Shown here piece after piece: positions 7,761 to 17,133 of a stretch of 64,000 bases of DNA. Each line of letters opens with the position of its first letter. Position 1 is the first letter of the stretch. The DNA lies in contig CAZIRF010000011.1 of assembly GCA_964541755.1 (NCBI GenBank), positions 12,106 through 76,105 on the forward strand. The letters run 5' to 3'. The translations under genes were made by a program, and so were the position numbers. The notes beneath the pieces were generated by a model. That model did no database searches. It had not been told where the DNA came from and saw only the letters and a program-made list of their open reading frames with translations. This DNA is from CAZIRF01 sp964541755. Its GTDB lineage: Bacteria; Spirochaetota; Spirochaetia; Treponematales; Breznakiellaceae.

Positions 7761-8711
7761 ATGGCCAGGATAGCCGAACGACTTACAGACCTCATCGGGA
7801 ATACGCCTCTGCTCGAGGCCCGTTCATATGCCAAGGACGAAGGGATCTCCCCGAGCGACGGAGGGGGCCCGCGCCTCCTGTTCAAGCTCGAGTACTTCAA
7901 CCCCCTCTCGAGCGTCAAGGACCGTGTGGGGAATGCCCTTATCGAGGACGCGGAAAAGAAGGGACTCTTGAAGGAAGGTTCGGTCATTATCGAGCCGACG
8001 AGCGGCAACACGGGTATCGCCCTGTCCTTTGCGGCAGCGGCGCGCAGCTACAATGTCATCCTTACCATGCCCGAGACGATGAGTGTCGAACGCCGCTCCC
8101 TGCTCAAGGCCCTGGGAGCGGAAATCGTCCTTACCCCCGGGAGCGAGGGGATGGGCGGAGCCATACGAAAGGCAAGGGAGCTCGCCGCGGAGCTCGGGGC
8201 CTTCCTGCCCGGCCAGTTCGAAAACCCGGCAAACCCGCAGGTGCACCGCGAGACGACCGGGCCCGAGATTTGGCGCGATACCGACGGGAAGGTGGATATC
8301 TTCGTCGCAGGTATTGGGACGGGGGGCACGATTTCGGGCGTGGGGAGCTTCCTCAAGGAACAGAATCCGGCGATAAAGGTAGTGGGTGTAGAACCGACGG
8401 ACTCGCCGGTTATATCCGGCGGGAAACCCGGGCCCCACAAGATACAGGGGATAGGCGCGGGCTTCATACCGGAAAACCTTGACCGGGATGTTGTCGACGA
8501 GGTGGTGCAGGTGTCCAATGACGACGCCATAGCCACTTCCCGGGCTCTTGGCAAGCGTGAGGGGCTCCTCGTGGGCTTTTCGTCGGGGGCGGCGGCCTTT
8601 GCGGCGGCCGAACTGGCCAAACGGCCGGAGAACGCGGGAAAGACCATTGTGGCCCTCCTGCCGGACTCCGGCGAACGCTACCTCTCGACGATCCTCTATC
8701 AGGATGCGTAA
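7761..8711 (+). CDS. cysK: Cysteine synthase (O-acetylserine sulfhydrylase)
   Basis: A fold-type II PLP enzyme of 316 residues, the usual CysK length. The PLP lysine lies in [15 protein letters not shown], the phosphate-binding loop is [15 protein letters not shown], and [10 protein letters not shown] is the substrate loop. It makes cysteine from O-acetylserine and sulfide in the cytoplasm. AAGGAG lies 8 bp before the ATG. The gene stands alone with its own promoter overlapped by a motif shared with the rrf2/patB region, so it likely belongs to that Rrf2 regulon. It converges on the beta-galactosidase gene. Confidence 0.95.
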   Translation: MARIAERLTDLIGNTPLLEARSYAKDEGISPSDGGGPRLLFKLEYFNPLSSVKDRVGNALIEDAEKKGLLKEGSVIIEPTSGNTGIALSFAAAARSYNVILTMPETMSVERRSLLKALGAEIVLTPGSEGMGGAIRKARELAAELGAFLPGQFENPANPQVHRETTGPEIWRDTDGKVDIFVAGIGTGGTISGVGSFLKEQNPAIKVVGVEPTDSPVISGGKPGPHKIQGIGAGFIPENLDRDVVDEVVQVSNDDAIATSRALGKREGLLVGFSSGAAAFAAAELAKRPENAGKTIVALLPDSGERYLSTILYQDA

Positions 8712-8713
8712 AA

Positions 8714-8738
8714 GGGGGCCGGGGGTATGGCCCCCCGG
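8714..8738. terminator. Hairpin between cysK and the GH2 gene
   Basis: GGGGGCC/GGCCCCC and the overlapping CCGGGGG/CCCCCGG can form alternative stems in the 27-bp gap between two convergent genes. There is no T-tract, so termination is inferred from position. Confidence 0.5.
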
Positions 8739-11534
8739 CTAGCCGCATATCGCCAACTGCAGGCTTCCGCTTACAAGGCCTTCGCCAGAGACGCGAACGG
8801 TAATTGAGGCCGGGTGACTTCCGGGGGCAGCAGGGCGGGAATCGCCCCCTGCCTCGCCCCCTGCCTCGCCCCCAGCCCCAACCCCTGCCCTGCCCTTGCC
8901 GCGCACAATGGCGAGAAGACGGCCGGAAAAGGCGCGGCGACGCCCTTCATGGAAGCCGGTCATGTCGGTGGGGTCGCCGTTATCGAGGGCGACGAGCGAC
9001 CCTTCCCCTTCGACCACGACGTCCAGAAGGACATTCGCGCGGGGGCAGATCTGACCCACGCCATCCACGACCGAAATCTCGACAAAGGCGAGGTCCTCGC
9101 CATCTGCAGCGAGTGTTTGGCGCGCACTGTGCACCGCCAGACCCGCAGGCTCGCCCGCCGTAGACAGCCGATCGCGGGCCCACTCCTGTCCATTCTTATA
9201 CGCTACCAGTTCCAGTTCGCCCGGCTCGTAGACGACCTCGTCCCAGCGCAGGCGGTACTCGTACTGCCCCTTCTTCTTGCGCCCCAGGGAGCGGCCGTTC
9301 AAAAAGAGTTCGGCCTCGTCGCCGGAGGTAAAGGCGTGGACGGGGGTTACGAGGCCCGCCCGCTCGGGCCAGGTCCAGTGCGGCAGGAGGTGGGCCATGG
9401 GGAGATCGGGGCGCCACTGCGACTGGTAGAGGTAGTAGCGGTCCTTGGGGAAGCCGGCGAGGTCTATAATGCCGCAGTAGGAGCTGCGGGCTTCGTAATA
9501 CGGGGTGGGCTCGCCCAAGTGGTCCCAACCGGTCCAGACGAACTCGCCGGCAGAGAAGGGGTGCTTCTCGAGGGAGGCAAAGACCTTCTCGGCCGTGGAG
9601 CCGAAGTCCACGGCGTGAAGCTCATAGGCGCTCACCTGGTGGATCGTCTCGTCGCCGCCCCGCCCCTGCCGCACCGGGGCGGACACCAGGGGAGAGACGG
9701 GAAAGAGGTAGACCCCGCGCGAGGAGAAGGCGCTGGCAGTCTCGCTGCTCAAAATGGGCTTTTGGGGGAAGCGGGCCTTGAAGGCCGGGTACTGGGGCGG
9801 GGTGCGGATGCGGTCGGTGCCCTCGAATTCCGGCTCCTGGCGTATCCCCTCCCCCTGGTAGTTGAGGCTGATGAGGTCCGGCACCGTCGGCAGGGCCATG
9901 TCTGGCTTCGCGTAATTCATGGCCAGGCTGGCCGGCCGTGTCGGGTCCTCCTCCTTGAGGATGTCGTAGAGGCGGCGGGCGATGGCGGCGCCGTCTTCAT
10001 CCGTGTACTGCTCGCCCACCTCGTTTCCAAAGCCCCAGATGACGACACTGGGGTGGTTGCGGTCGCGGCGGATAAAGGCGCGGAGGTCCGGCTCGGACCA
10101 GTCTGCAAAGATGAGGTGGAAGTCATGCGGGGTCTTCTTGAGCTCCCAGCAGTCGAATATCTCGTCGAAGACGAGGAAGCCCATCTCGTCGCAGAGGTCG
10201 AGGAAGACCGGGTCGGGGGGATTGTGTGCCATGCGGAGGGCGTTCGCACCCAAGTCTGCGAGGCGCTCGAGTTGACGGCGGGCTGCACTGTGGTTGAAGG
10301 CGGCACCCAGGGCCCCCAGGTCGTGGTGAAGGTTCACGCCCTGCAGGGGTATGCACTCGCCGTTCACGAGGCAGCCGCGCTCGGGGTCGAAGTCCACACG
10401 GCGAATACCGAAGACCGTCTCGTATGCATCCACCACCCGCCCCTCGACTTCGATACGCGTGATGGCACGGTAGCGGTTTGGCCGCTGTGCAGGCGGCGGG
10501 CCCCAGAGGAGGGGGTTCTCAAGGCTGATAGCCCCCTCGACGGCGGCCTCGCCCCCCGCGGGGATCGCGACCGTCTGCACCGGGAAGTGGAGCGCTTCTG
10601 CGGCGGCGGCTTTTACCCTGCCAGCGGCGGCAGTTTCCGCATTGCCGGCGGCAGGAAGGGCCACCAGCTCGGTGTGGACGGCGGCTGTCACGCTCCTGTT
10701 GGTATCGTTTGCGATAACGGCACGCCGTTCGACCCGCGCCCGCTCAATTGAGACCTCGGGGGTCTGTATTGTCACCCCCCACTGCCCCAGGTGGACCCTG
10801 TCGGTGATGACGAGGCGCACTTCCCGGTAGAGCCCGGCCCCGGGGTACCAGCGGGCCGAATGGTTGGGGTTGTCCACGCGGATGGCCAGGAGGTTCTCGC
10901 CCCCCGGCACGACAAGGTCGGAAATATCGAGGGCCCAGGAGGCGTAGCCGTAGGGCCAGCCACCCGCAAGACGGCCATTGACCCAGACGGCGGCGTAGGA
11001 CATGGCCCCGTCCACTTCGAGGACGACCCGTTTGCCGCGGGCCTCTTCGCTTACGGGAAAGCGCAGGCGGTACCAGGCGACCCCGTCCACCGGGAGCCGG
11101 CCCATCCCGCCGCCAACACGGGGATGGGGGCCGTCCATAAAGGGCCCGCCAATTGCCCAGTCGTGGGGGACACGTACCGCTTCCCAATCGCGGTCATCAA
11201 AGCCGGACTGTACAAAGGGAAAGTCCCCGCCGGGGTTTCCCGCGGGGGCCCTGTAATGCTTCGAAGAGTCTTTTATGAAGGGGTTTGCGCTAGGGAGTAT
11301 CCAGTCCCGAAGCCCTTTGCGGGCAGCAGCCTCGGCCTCGAGGGCGACGGCCTCGGTGGGGCGGGCATCGGCCTCTTTGACGGTATGGGGGTCTTCAATG
11401 GACGGCCTGAGTGCGTAATAGAGATCGTCCGGGGTCTCCTCCTGGGCGTACTTGAAGAAACGCCACCCCGTCTGCAAGGGGGTAACAAAGCGCCGGCCAT
11501 TTGCAACGGCGGGATCGGTATCAGTATGTTCCAC
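8739..11534 (-). CDS. Glycoside hydrolase family 2 beta-galactosidase-like enzyme
   Basis: A 931-residue GH2 enzyme. The N-terminal sugar-binding domain carries VRVPHDWAIGGPF, then comes an immunoglobulin-like domain and a TIM barrel with the acid/base glutamate in WGFGNEVGEQ (about 505) and the nucleophile in ILSSETAS (about 598). GEFVWTGWDHLGEPTPYY follows, and the C-terminus resembles DUF4982 plus another Ig-like domain. No signal peptide is visible, so it should act in the cytoplasm on imported galactosides, though beta-glucuronidase-like activity is possible. The start is a GTG with AAAGGA upstream. It is downstream of a YesN-like regulator and shares the locus with a galactose-type ABC importer. 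The C-terminal Gly/Glu/Ala run comes from a 12-bp repeat. Confidence 0.88.
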   Translation of the reverse strand: MEHTDTDPAVANGRRFVTPLQTGWRFFKYAQEETPDDLYYALRPSIEDPHTVKEADARPTEAVALEAEAAARKGLRDWILPSANPFIKDSSKHYRAPAGNPGGDFPFVQSGFDDRDWEAVRVPHDWAIGGPFMDGPHPRVGGGMGRLPVDGVAWYRLRFPVSEEARGKRVVLEVDGAMSYAAVWVNGRLAGGWPYGYASWALDISDLVVPGGENLLAIRVDNPNHSARWYPGAGLYREVRLVITDRVHLGQWGVTIQTPEVSIERARVERRAVIANDTNRSVTAAVHTELVALPAAGNAETAAAGRVKAAAAEALHFPVQTVAIPAGGEAAVEGAISLENPLLWGPPPAQRPNRYRAITRIEVEGRVVDAYETVFGIRRVDFDPERGCLVNGECIPLQGVNLHHDLGALGAAFNHSAARRQLERLADLGANALRMAHNPPDPVFLDLCDEMGFLVFDEIFDCWELKKTPHDFHLIFADWSEPDLRAFIRRDRNHPSVVIWGFGNEVGEQYTDEDGAAIARRLYDILKEEDPTRPASLAMNYAKPDMALPTVPDLISLNYQGEGIRQEPEFEGTDRIRTPPQYPAFKARFPQKPILSSETASAFSSRGVYLFPVSPLVSAPVRQGRGGDETIHQVSAYELHAVDFGSTAEKVFASLEKHPFSAGEFVWTGWDHLGEPTPYYEARSSYCGIIDLAGFPKDRYYLYQSQWRPDLPMAHLLPHWTWPERAGLVTPVHAFTSGDEAELFLNGRSLGRKKKGQYEYRLRWDEVVYEPGELELVAYKNGQEWARDRLSTAGEPAGLAVHSARQTLAADGEDLAFVEISVVDGVGQICPRANVLLDVVVEGEGSLVALDNGDPTDMTGFHEGRRRAFSGRLLAIVRGKGRAGVGAGGEAGGEAGGDSRPAAPGSHPASITVRVSGEGLVSGSLQLAICG
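8842..8889. repeat. 12-bp tandem repeat in the GH2 gene
   Basis: Three near-identical 12-bp units (TCGCCCCCTGCC type) and a degenerate fourth lie in frame near the 3' end of the GH2 gene. They encode a Gly-Gly-Glu-Ala-rich linker before the last domain. Confidence 0.75.
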
Positions 11535-11559
11535 TATATTTTCCTTTTGCTTTTTCGAC

Positions 11560-11616
11560 GCCGCTACTTAACAGTAGAGCCGCTACTTAACGGTAGGGCC
11601 GCTACTTTTACGTAGA
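11560..11616. repeat. Three 19-bp tandem repeats upstream of the GH2 gene
   Basis: Units at 11560-11578, 11579-11597 and 11598-11616 each begin GCCGCTACTT and contain a small dyad, CTAC-N6-GTAG. They run from the 3' end of the araC-type regulator gene into the gap before the GH2 start. Direct repeats near 20 bp resemble AraC-type binding arrays, so these may be sites for the adjacent response regulator. They could also act as three small RNA hairpins. Confidence 0.8.
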
Positions 11617-13209
11617 TGGTCGCTTGAGCCGACGGTATTCCTTGGGAGAAATTCCCTCTCTCTTTTTAAACAGATAGCTCAAGTAGTTCGGTTCGTTATA
11701 CCCCACGTCAAAGGCAATGGCAATGATCTTCTCGTCGCTGGAGGCGAGGAGCTCCTTGACCCGTTCCATCCGCACCCCGGTTAGATATTCTATAAAAGTT
11801 TCAGACATCTCCTGTGAAAAAATGGTACTGAAATGGGCAGGACTCAAGCCCACAGAGGCGGCGACTGTATTGAGACAGATATCGGGATCATGAAAATTCT
11901 CACGGATATAATCACAGGCCTTTCTGACAATGCGCACGTGGTGACTCACATTGCGGCTATCCCTCAATTCAATGGTTTTGAGGCATATCTCTGTAGCCAG
12001 ACGTTCAAATTCTCTCACTGAAATCGCAGAATGAAACAATTGTCCAATATCAGCGAATTGTTCTGCAATTTCACCGGGGTCCCTGTCAGGATTGAAGGTC
12101 TTTGCAATCCGCAGAGCCGTTCCGGTAAGGTCCATAAGAATGTGGTAGCGATACAACATGGCTTGCATATCGTCGCCACGATCACTCTCCATAAAGCTTC
12201 GAACAATTCCCGGCACATCCCCGGTCACGGCAAATTTGAGTTTGGTTTCGGTATCGACATCGAAGAGCCCCTCAAAAGAAGCCCGCGAAGACTCCTGCAC
12301 ACGGCCAATATCGGCGGCACAGTAGATACGCCCCCTGGATGCATGGCCAAAGGTCTTCAAGAGAATATCAGCCTGATGAAAAGCATCCTGAATACCCGAT
12401 ATTCTCCCGGCAATCTCGCTTACGGTAACCGTAAGAAGGGTTTCGCCATCATCCTCGACCTCATGTTTGAGGGTTCGGGCGGCATGGTAGGCCTTTCCGG
12501 TCATTTCCCGTTCGTCATTTCCTTTAACGATGAGCACCAAACGATTCGTTCCACTCTGATAATACAGGACATCCTCATTGTCCTTGAAAGAAAACTTCAC
12601 CTTGGAAAGTATGGCTTGACGGTTGGGGTATCCGCCCTTTTCTTCACAAAAAGCAATGAGCACCACATAAAAAGAAGCCAAAATATCGACACCCAATTCC
12701 CCGGAGCGGCGAAGGGCCTCGTCTGCCGACAACCCCCCGTTACAGATATCCTCGAGGAAAGCCCCCACCAGGGTATTTCGTACCAACTCGTCTGCAGATA
12801 CATCCTTTAAAAAAGAATTGCTCTTCTGTTTGTATTCGATTATTTTTTCACTCGCCCCCGAAAGGGCATTGAGCAGATCTTTTGTTGCCACGGGCTTGAG
12901 CAGGTACTGGTCCACACCAACACAGATTGCCTGTTGGGCGAGTTCAAAATCGTCATGACCACTCACAATAATAATTCGTATCCAGGGAATGATAGCCTTG
13001 GCATGGCGGGCGAGCGATATGCCATCCATAAAAGGCATTTTTATATCGGTGATAAGAATGTCGGGTTTCAAATCCTGGATGATGGAGAGCGCGAGCTCCC
13101 CGTCTCCTGCTTCTCCAATACAGGTCCAAAAATCACTGTCATTTTCAATTGCATTTCGCAAATTTTGGCGAATCAAGGGCTCGTCTTCGACGAGAAAAAC
13201 CGTATGCAT
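11608..13209 (-). CDS. YesN-like response regulator with AraC DNA-binding domain
   Basis: A 533-residue regulator. The N-terminal receiver (about 1-125) has the acidic pocket VEDE, the phosphorylated aspartate in ILITDIKMPFMDGISL and the conserved lysine in QYLLKPVATKDL. A long middle region links it to a C-terminal AraC/XylS double helix-turn-helix (about 430-533: YIRENFHDPDICLNTVAASVGLSPAHFSTIF, then IAFDVGYNEPNYLSYLFKK). This is the usual partner of a YesM kinase, whose gene ends 3 bp upstream. It likely activates the importer and/or the GH2 gene, perhaps through the 19-bp repeats just downstream. Confidence 0.92.
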   Translation of the reverse strand: MHTVFLVEDEPLIRQNLRNAIENDSDFWTCIGEAGDGELALSIIQDLKPDILITDIKMPFMDGISLARHAKAIIPWIRIIIVSGHDDFELAQQAICVGVDQYLLKPVATKDLLNALSGASEKIIEYKQKSNSFLKDVSADELVRNTLVGAFLEDICNGGLSADEALRRSGELGVDILASFYVVLIAFCEEKGGYPNRQAILSKVKFSFKDNEDVLYYQSGTNRLVLIVKGNDEREMTGKAYHAARTLKHEVEDDGETLLTVTVSEIAGRISGIQDAFHQADILLKTFGHASRGRIYCAADIGRVQESSRASFEGLFDVDTETKLKFAVTGDVPGIVRSFMESDRGDDMQAMLYRYHILMDLTGTALRIAKTFNPDRDPGEIAEQFADIGQLFHSAISVREFERLATEICLKTIELRDSRNVSHHVRIVRKACDYIRENFHDPDICLNTVAASVGLSPAHFSTIFSQEMSETFIEYLTGVRMERVKELLASSDEKIIAIAFDVGYNEPNYLSYLFKKREGISPKEYRRLKRPST

Positions 13210-13212
13210 GAG

Positions 13213-14712
13213 TCAAGATCCTTCCGAAAGGGGAGAAGCCCCTCCCGTCAAGGGCAATTTCAAGGTCACCGTACTCCCCCTGTTGTATTCACTCTCAAAC
13301 ATCAATCCGTCATCAATCTCGTAATACAACTGTATCCTTTTGAAAACATTGTACAAGCCAAAACCACTCCCTTGGTTCGAGACATCATAGTGCAACAGGT
13401 TTTCCCTTAGGGCATCAAGCTCCGCCGCTTGCAAGCCCAACCCGTTATCTTCAACAGAAAACATGAGAAAGGGGCCCCGGAGCCACCCCTTGAGCGTGAT
13501 ACATCCCCGACGACGAGTCTTCTTTATCCCATGATAGATCGCATTTTCTATCAAGGGTTGCAGGAGTATTTTGAGCATGGGCAGGGCCAAGATGTCCTCG
13601 GCGATATCGATTTCGTATTCCAGAATGACCCCATAGCGCATCTTCTGAATGGCAAGATAGTTCTCCACGTGCGCCTTCTCTTCTGCCACTGTTATCCAAT
13701 CCCGCCCCTTGCTGAGCGAAAGGCGGAAAAAATTGGAGAGCGCCAGAGTCGTAATGGCCACATCATCATTCCTGCCCTCTTCTGCAAGCGAGAGAATGGT
13801 CCCCAGGGTATTGTACATGAAGTGAGGAGCAATCTGGGCCTGCAGGGTTCGCATCTCCGCTTTCTGCAAGGTCTGTTGCTTCTGGATATTTTGCTCGATC
13901 AATGCACCCAGTTTTTCAGCCATCGTATTGAGGCTGTCGGTGAGTTCATCAAGTTCACTTATCTCGGGTTTCTCAACCCGTATAGACAGGTCGCCTTGAG
14001 CTATGCGGTACGCCATGGTCTTCAAACGAAAGAGGGGATCATTGATGCTCCGGTTCAAGTGCCGATAGTTGCGAAAAAGAAAGAGGAGGATGATCACGAA
14101 CAGGACAATTTGAAAGAGGGTCATGACATCCCGGGATCGTTGTATTTGTATACTTCGCAAATGGGCGATTTCCATCTCGGCAGCTACAAATTCCTGTATG
14201 ACATCATGGAGCAGTTCGCTCACCGAAGCAATTTCCACCAGAATGGCTTCATTCTCGCGCACCGGCCGCTCGTTATCGATGTTGTCGCCAATTTTCATCA
14301 CGTAAGATTCCAGTGTTTCGAGGGTATTTCGGGCAACATGCACCAAATAACTGTTGTCTTCGCTGTTTGCGTTTCTTTCAAGTTCATCGAGCCGGGCAGC
14401 AATTTTTTCAACAAGGGCAAATTGGGTATTGTCGGAAAATCTCGTCTTGCCCGCCACCACATACCACATGGTGGTATGAATTTCTTCTTTCAAACTGCTC
14501 AAGAGGCTATTGGCGTCGTAGACATTGTCAATAATGCTCTTGTACTGATTTAAAGTAAAATTGTAATAGACGGTACTCACGAACAAGGGCAGTAAAGTGG
14601 CGAGAATGATGACAATATTCATGACCCGCACAGTCTGGCGGATGCTGTCGGAGTGACGGCGCCTTGTGTGCATTGACTGTTTCAAAAACAAACCCCTGCC
14701 CCGTATATTCAT
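13213..14712 (-). CDS. YesM/LytS-like sensor histidine kinase
   Basis: A 499-residue membrane kinase. There are two transmembrane helices (about 31-51 and 170-190) around an extracytoplasmic helical domain, then HAMP, a coiled coil, and the His_kinase block QIAPHFMYNTLGTILSLAEEG with the phosphorylated histidine. The ATPase domain has LLQPLIENAIYHGIKKT and VEDNGLGL. It lies between a periplasmic binding-protein gene and the YesN-like regulator, all on one strand. This is the arrangement of three-component sugar sensors such as XylFII-LytS-YesN. The ligand is presumably presented by the binding protein. Confidence 0.92.
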   Translation of the reverse strand: MNIRGRGLFLKQSMHTRRRHSDSIRQTVRVMNIVIILATLLPLFVSTVYYNFTLNQYKSIIDNVYDANSLLSSLKEEIHTTMWYVVAGKTRFSDNTQFALVEKIAARLDELERNANSEDNSYLVHVARNTLETLESYVMKIGDNIDNERPVRENEAILVEIASVSELLHDVIQEFVAAEMEIAHLRSIQIQRSRDVMTLFQIVLFVIILLFLFRNYRHLNRSINDPLFRLKTMAYRIAQGDLSIRVEKPEISELDELTDSLNTMAEKLGALIEQNIQKQQTLQKAEMRTLQAQIAPHFMYNTLGTILSLAEEGRNDDVAITTLALSNFFRLSLSKGRDWITVAEEKAHVENYLAIQKMRYGVILEYEIDIAEDILALPMLKILLQPLIENAIYHGIKKTRRRGCITLKGWLRGPFLMFSVEDNGLGLQAAELDALRENLLHYDVSNQGSGFGLYNVFKRIQLYYEIDDGLMFESEYNRGSTVTLKLPLTGGASPLSEGS

Positions 14713-14742
14713 CCGGATTCAATACTCCTTTGCCCGGGGGCA

Positions 14743-15717
14743 TCAATACCCGCGGTTCCCAATCGAATCCGGATCCATATACTCATCAAAGACCGTCTCT
14801 TCTATGACCACATGTTTTGGCACTGGCTCACCCGCTATTATTTTTTTTGCAAGATCCATGACCTGCGGGCCACTGTTCGGGTTACACTCTATAACACAGT
14901 TCACCGCTCCGGTCTTGAGATAGTTTATGCTGCGCTGTGTCGCATCCACCGAAATGATAACAATATCTTTACCGGGCCGCAGCCCGGCCTCATGCATTAC
15001 CTCAATGGCACCAAAGGTCATGTCGTCGTTGTGGGAGTACAGGACATCAATGCTGTTTTTATCTAAGGAATCCAAAACCTTTTTCATGATCTCCTTCCCC
15101 TTGCTGAGCATGAAGTCTCCATCCTCGCTAAAAACAATCGAAAACTTGGGATAGGAGGAAAGAACATCCCGAAATCCCCGGGAACGCCCTATGGCCGGCG
15201 TCGAATAGACAGTCCCGCCAATTTCCACAATATTTATTGGTTCTTCCCTACCCCGATACTTCTTTACGAGGTAATCGCCGGCGCGACGACCCTCAAGATA
15301 GAAGTCTGAAAAAAGGGCACAGGTATACAGGCTCTCATCCTGTGTATCGATCATTCGATCAACGCTTATCACGGGGATGCCGGCCGCCTTTGCTTCTCCA
15401 AGCACCGTGTCCCAGCCTTTCTCGACATTTGGAGAAAAAGCAATAACATCAACCTTGTAGGCGATAAAGGAGCGAATGGCCTTGATCTGATTTTCCGTTT
15501 TTTGCATGGCATCATCAAACATGATCTTGATACCGGCATCTTCTGCAGCCCCGATTATCGAACGACTGTTCTGCATGCGCCAAGTACTCTCGTCCCCAAG
15601 CTGGGAGAATCCCAAGACAATGGGTTTTGTTTTAACCTCATCCCGACGGGACGCACCACAGACACAGAGCGAGAAAACGACAAGTACAAGAATTCCTCCA
15701 TGTATCATGCGAATCAT
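14743..15717 (-). CDS. Periplasmic sugar-binding protein, probable sensor component
   Basis: A Peripla_BP_4-type protein of about 324 residues with an N-terminal signal (MIRMIHGGILVLVVFSLCVCGAS) that may be a spirochaete-type lipobox. Family features include PIVLGFSQLGDESTWR, QIKAIRSFIAYKVDVIAFSP, GIPVISVDRMID and VLYSHNDDMTFGAIEVMHEAG. GGGAGG favours the third Met of the open frame (15717). It belongs to the same family as the transporter SBP across the divergent promoter, but it is transcribed with the kinase and regulator. It is therefore most likely a dedicated ligand sensor rather than a second transport subunit. Confidence 0.82.
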   Translation of the reverse strand: MIRMIHGGILVLVVFSLCVCGASRRDEVKTKPIVLGFSQLGDESTWRMQNSRSIIGAAEDAGIKIMFDDAMQKTENQIKAIRSFIAYKVDVIAFSPNVEKGWDTVLGEAKAAGIPVISVDRMIDTQDESLYTCALFSDFYLEGRRAGDYLVKKYRGREEPINIVEIGGTVYSTPAIGRSRGFRDVLSSYPKFSIVFSEDGDFMLSKGKEIMKKVLDSLDKNSIDVLYSHNDDMTFGAIEVMHEAGLRPGKDIVIISVDATQRSINYLKTGAVNCVIECNPNSGPQVMDLAKKIIAGEPVPKHVVIEETVFDEYMDPDSIGNRGY

Positions 15718-16005
15718 GGACATTCCTCCCGTCATGGCAAGCCTGTGCGACAGCTAATCACTGTATGGCACTACAAAACACCATACCACAGGAGCACGTT
15801 ATCGTAAACGCATGATATAAATACCGACATGGAAAAAATTATTACAGGTTTCCCGCAAATTATCGAAGCTTTTCACGTCATGAAGCATATCTTGCGAAAA
15901 AGATTGTAATAACTGAATAAGAATGCAAGTATCGCGCTGGAGAATTTGCCCCCATAAATGATTCAGAGACTTGAGTCTCGATACGTAACCTCAAGGGGGG
16001 AAATG
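15718..16005. promoter_or_regulatory. Divergent control region between sensor and importer operons
   Basis: These 288 bases separate two divergent operons and hold no gene. The region is A+T-rich. Visible features are an 8-bp inverted repeat TTATTACA/TGTAATAA with arms about 60 bp apart (near 15840 and 15906), and GAGACT-TG-AGTCTC at 15966-15979 in the 5' leader of the importer. No convincing -35/-10 pair could be fixed by eye. Confidence 0.5.
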
Positions 16006-17022
16006 ATGAAGAAACTTGGTACATGCACTATTTTGGGCCTGTGTGCGGCTTTCTTGCTCGCACCCATGGCAGTCTTCGCAGAAGGGAAGCAGGAATCCGG
16101 CAGCGGACTGATCAAGGTCGGCATTGTCAATCTGCCGCCGGAAGAATCCGGCTACCGTCAAGCCAATGTTGAAGACATGAATGTCGTTTTTTCCAATGCG
16201 AACGGCTACGATGCAAAGCAGACCAATACCGGCGACAACAGTGAACAGATTGCCGCAGCACAAGGGTATATCCGCGACGGCGTCGATTATCTCCTGATCT
16301 CTGCCGCCAATGCATCAGGCTGGGACAATGTCCTCAAATCAGCCAAAGATGCCGGTGTCACCGTATTCCTCTTTGATCGTCTTATCGACACCGATGCGTC
16401 CAACTATCAGGCTGCGCTTGTATCCGATATGGCAACAGAAGGCGAAACCGCGATGAATTGGGTCCTGAGCCAGAAGCTTGATGCCTACAATGTCATCCTT
16501 ATCCGTGGTCAGCTGGGTTCTGCCGCCGAACTGGGGCGCAGCGCTGCGGTCCTCAAGGCCCGCGACGCCGGCAAGATCAAGATTGTGGCCGATGGTACCG
16601 GTGGCGACTCCTGGAGCCTTGAAGAAGCCCGCAAGGTAGTGGAAGCAGCTATTGCAGCCGGCAAAGACTTCAATGTCATCTATGCAGAGAATGATGGTAT
16701 GGCACAGGGTGCAGTTCAAGCCCTCGACGCCGCCGGTATCACCCATGGGAAAAACGGTAAGGTCAAAATCCTCGGATTCGACTTCAACCGCTTTGCCCTG
16801 CGCAACGTTCAGGCCGGCTATTGGGATTGCGATGTCCAATGCAACCCCCGCCAGGCTGCCGAGATTTCCCGCTGGATACAGGCGAAGGCGAAAGGCACGG
16901 CACTTCCCGGTGGTATTGTCTATCAGAAGGAAATCTACGTCGATACCAACACGATTACCGATGAAATCATCACCAATCAGGGTATCAACGACGATCCCGG
17001 CAAGGGCGTAATCACCAAGTAA
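16006..17022 (+). CDS. Galactose/galactofuranose-type ABC substrate-binding protein (YtfQ-like)
   Basis: A secreted protein of about 338 residues with a clear signal peptide (MKKLGTCTILG to AVFA) and a Peripla_BP_4 fold: KVGIVNLPPEESGYRQAN, QTNTGDNSEQIAAAQGYI, VTVFLFDRLIDT, VIYAENDGMAQGAVQAL. This is the pattern of YtfQ-like pentose/hexose-furanose binding proteins. AAGGGGGG at 15993-16000 favours the second of two adjacent ATGs. It is first in an operon with an ATPase and two permeases and is followed by an attenuator hairpin, which would keep its mRNA in excess over the membrane parts. The sugar is inferred from family and the linked GH2 enzyme. Confidence 0.9.
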   Translation: MKKLGTCTILGLCAAFLLAPMAVFAEGKQESGSGLIKVGIVNLPPEESGYRQANVEDMNVVFSNANGYDAKQTNTGDNSEQIAAAQGYIRDGVDYLLISAANASGWDNVLKSAKDAGVTVFLFDRLIDTDASNYQAALVSDMATEGETAMNWVLSQKLDAYNVILIRGQLGSAAELGRSAAVLKARDAGKIKIVADGTGGDSWSLEEARKVVEAAIAAGKDFNVIYAENDGMAQGAVQALDAAGITHGKNGKVKILGFDFNRFALRNVQAGYWDCDVQCNPRQAAEISRWIQAKAKGTALPGGIVYQKEIYVDTNTITDEIITNQGINDDPGKGVITK

Positions 17023-17055
17023 GGGAAATGTCCCGATATTGACCTGTCACGGTAC

Positions 17056-17110
17056 GTTCGCGGTGGGGTGTTCGGATTTCGTCCGCTTCACCACATCGCG
17101 AACGCTTTTT
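17056..17110 (+). terminator. Intra-operon attenuator/terminator hairpin
   Basis: GTTCGCG at 17056-17062 pairs with CGCGAAC at 17097-17103, with further pairing inside (GTGG/CCAC and CGGA/TCCG). GCTTTTTGG follows directly. It lies between the binding-protein and ATPase genes and probably causes partial termination. Confidence 0.7.
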
Positions 17111-17133
17111 GGACAAGCCCAAGGAGACATCAA

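Noticed and set aside
8814..10751. Plus-strand open frame of 645 codons opposite the GH2 gene
   Set aside because: It is a shadow of the high-G+C GH2 gene. The protein shows no domain pattern, and the minus strand carries all GH2 motifs and a ribosome site.
11560..11616. Three 19-bp repeats as a CRISPR array
   Set aside because: The units are directly adjacent with no spacers, too short, and no cas gene is present.
15840..15913. TTATTACA/TGTAATAA as a strong operator pair
   Set aside because: The arms are only 8 bp, about 60 bp apart and in A+T-rich DNA, so chance is likely. It is mentioned only as part of the control region.
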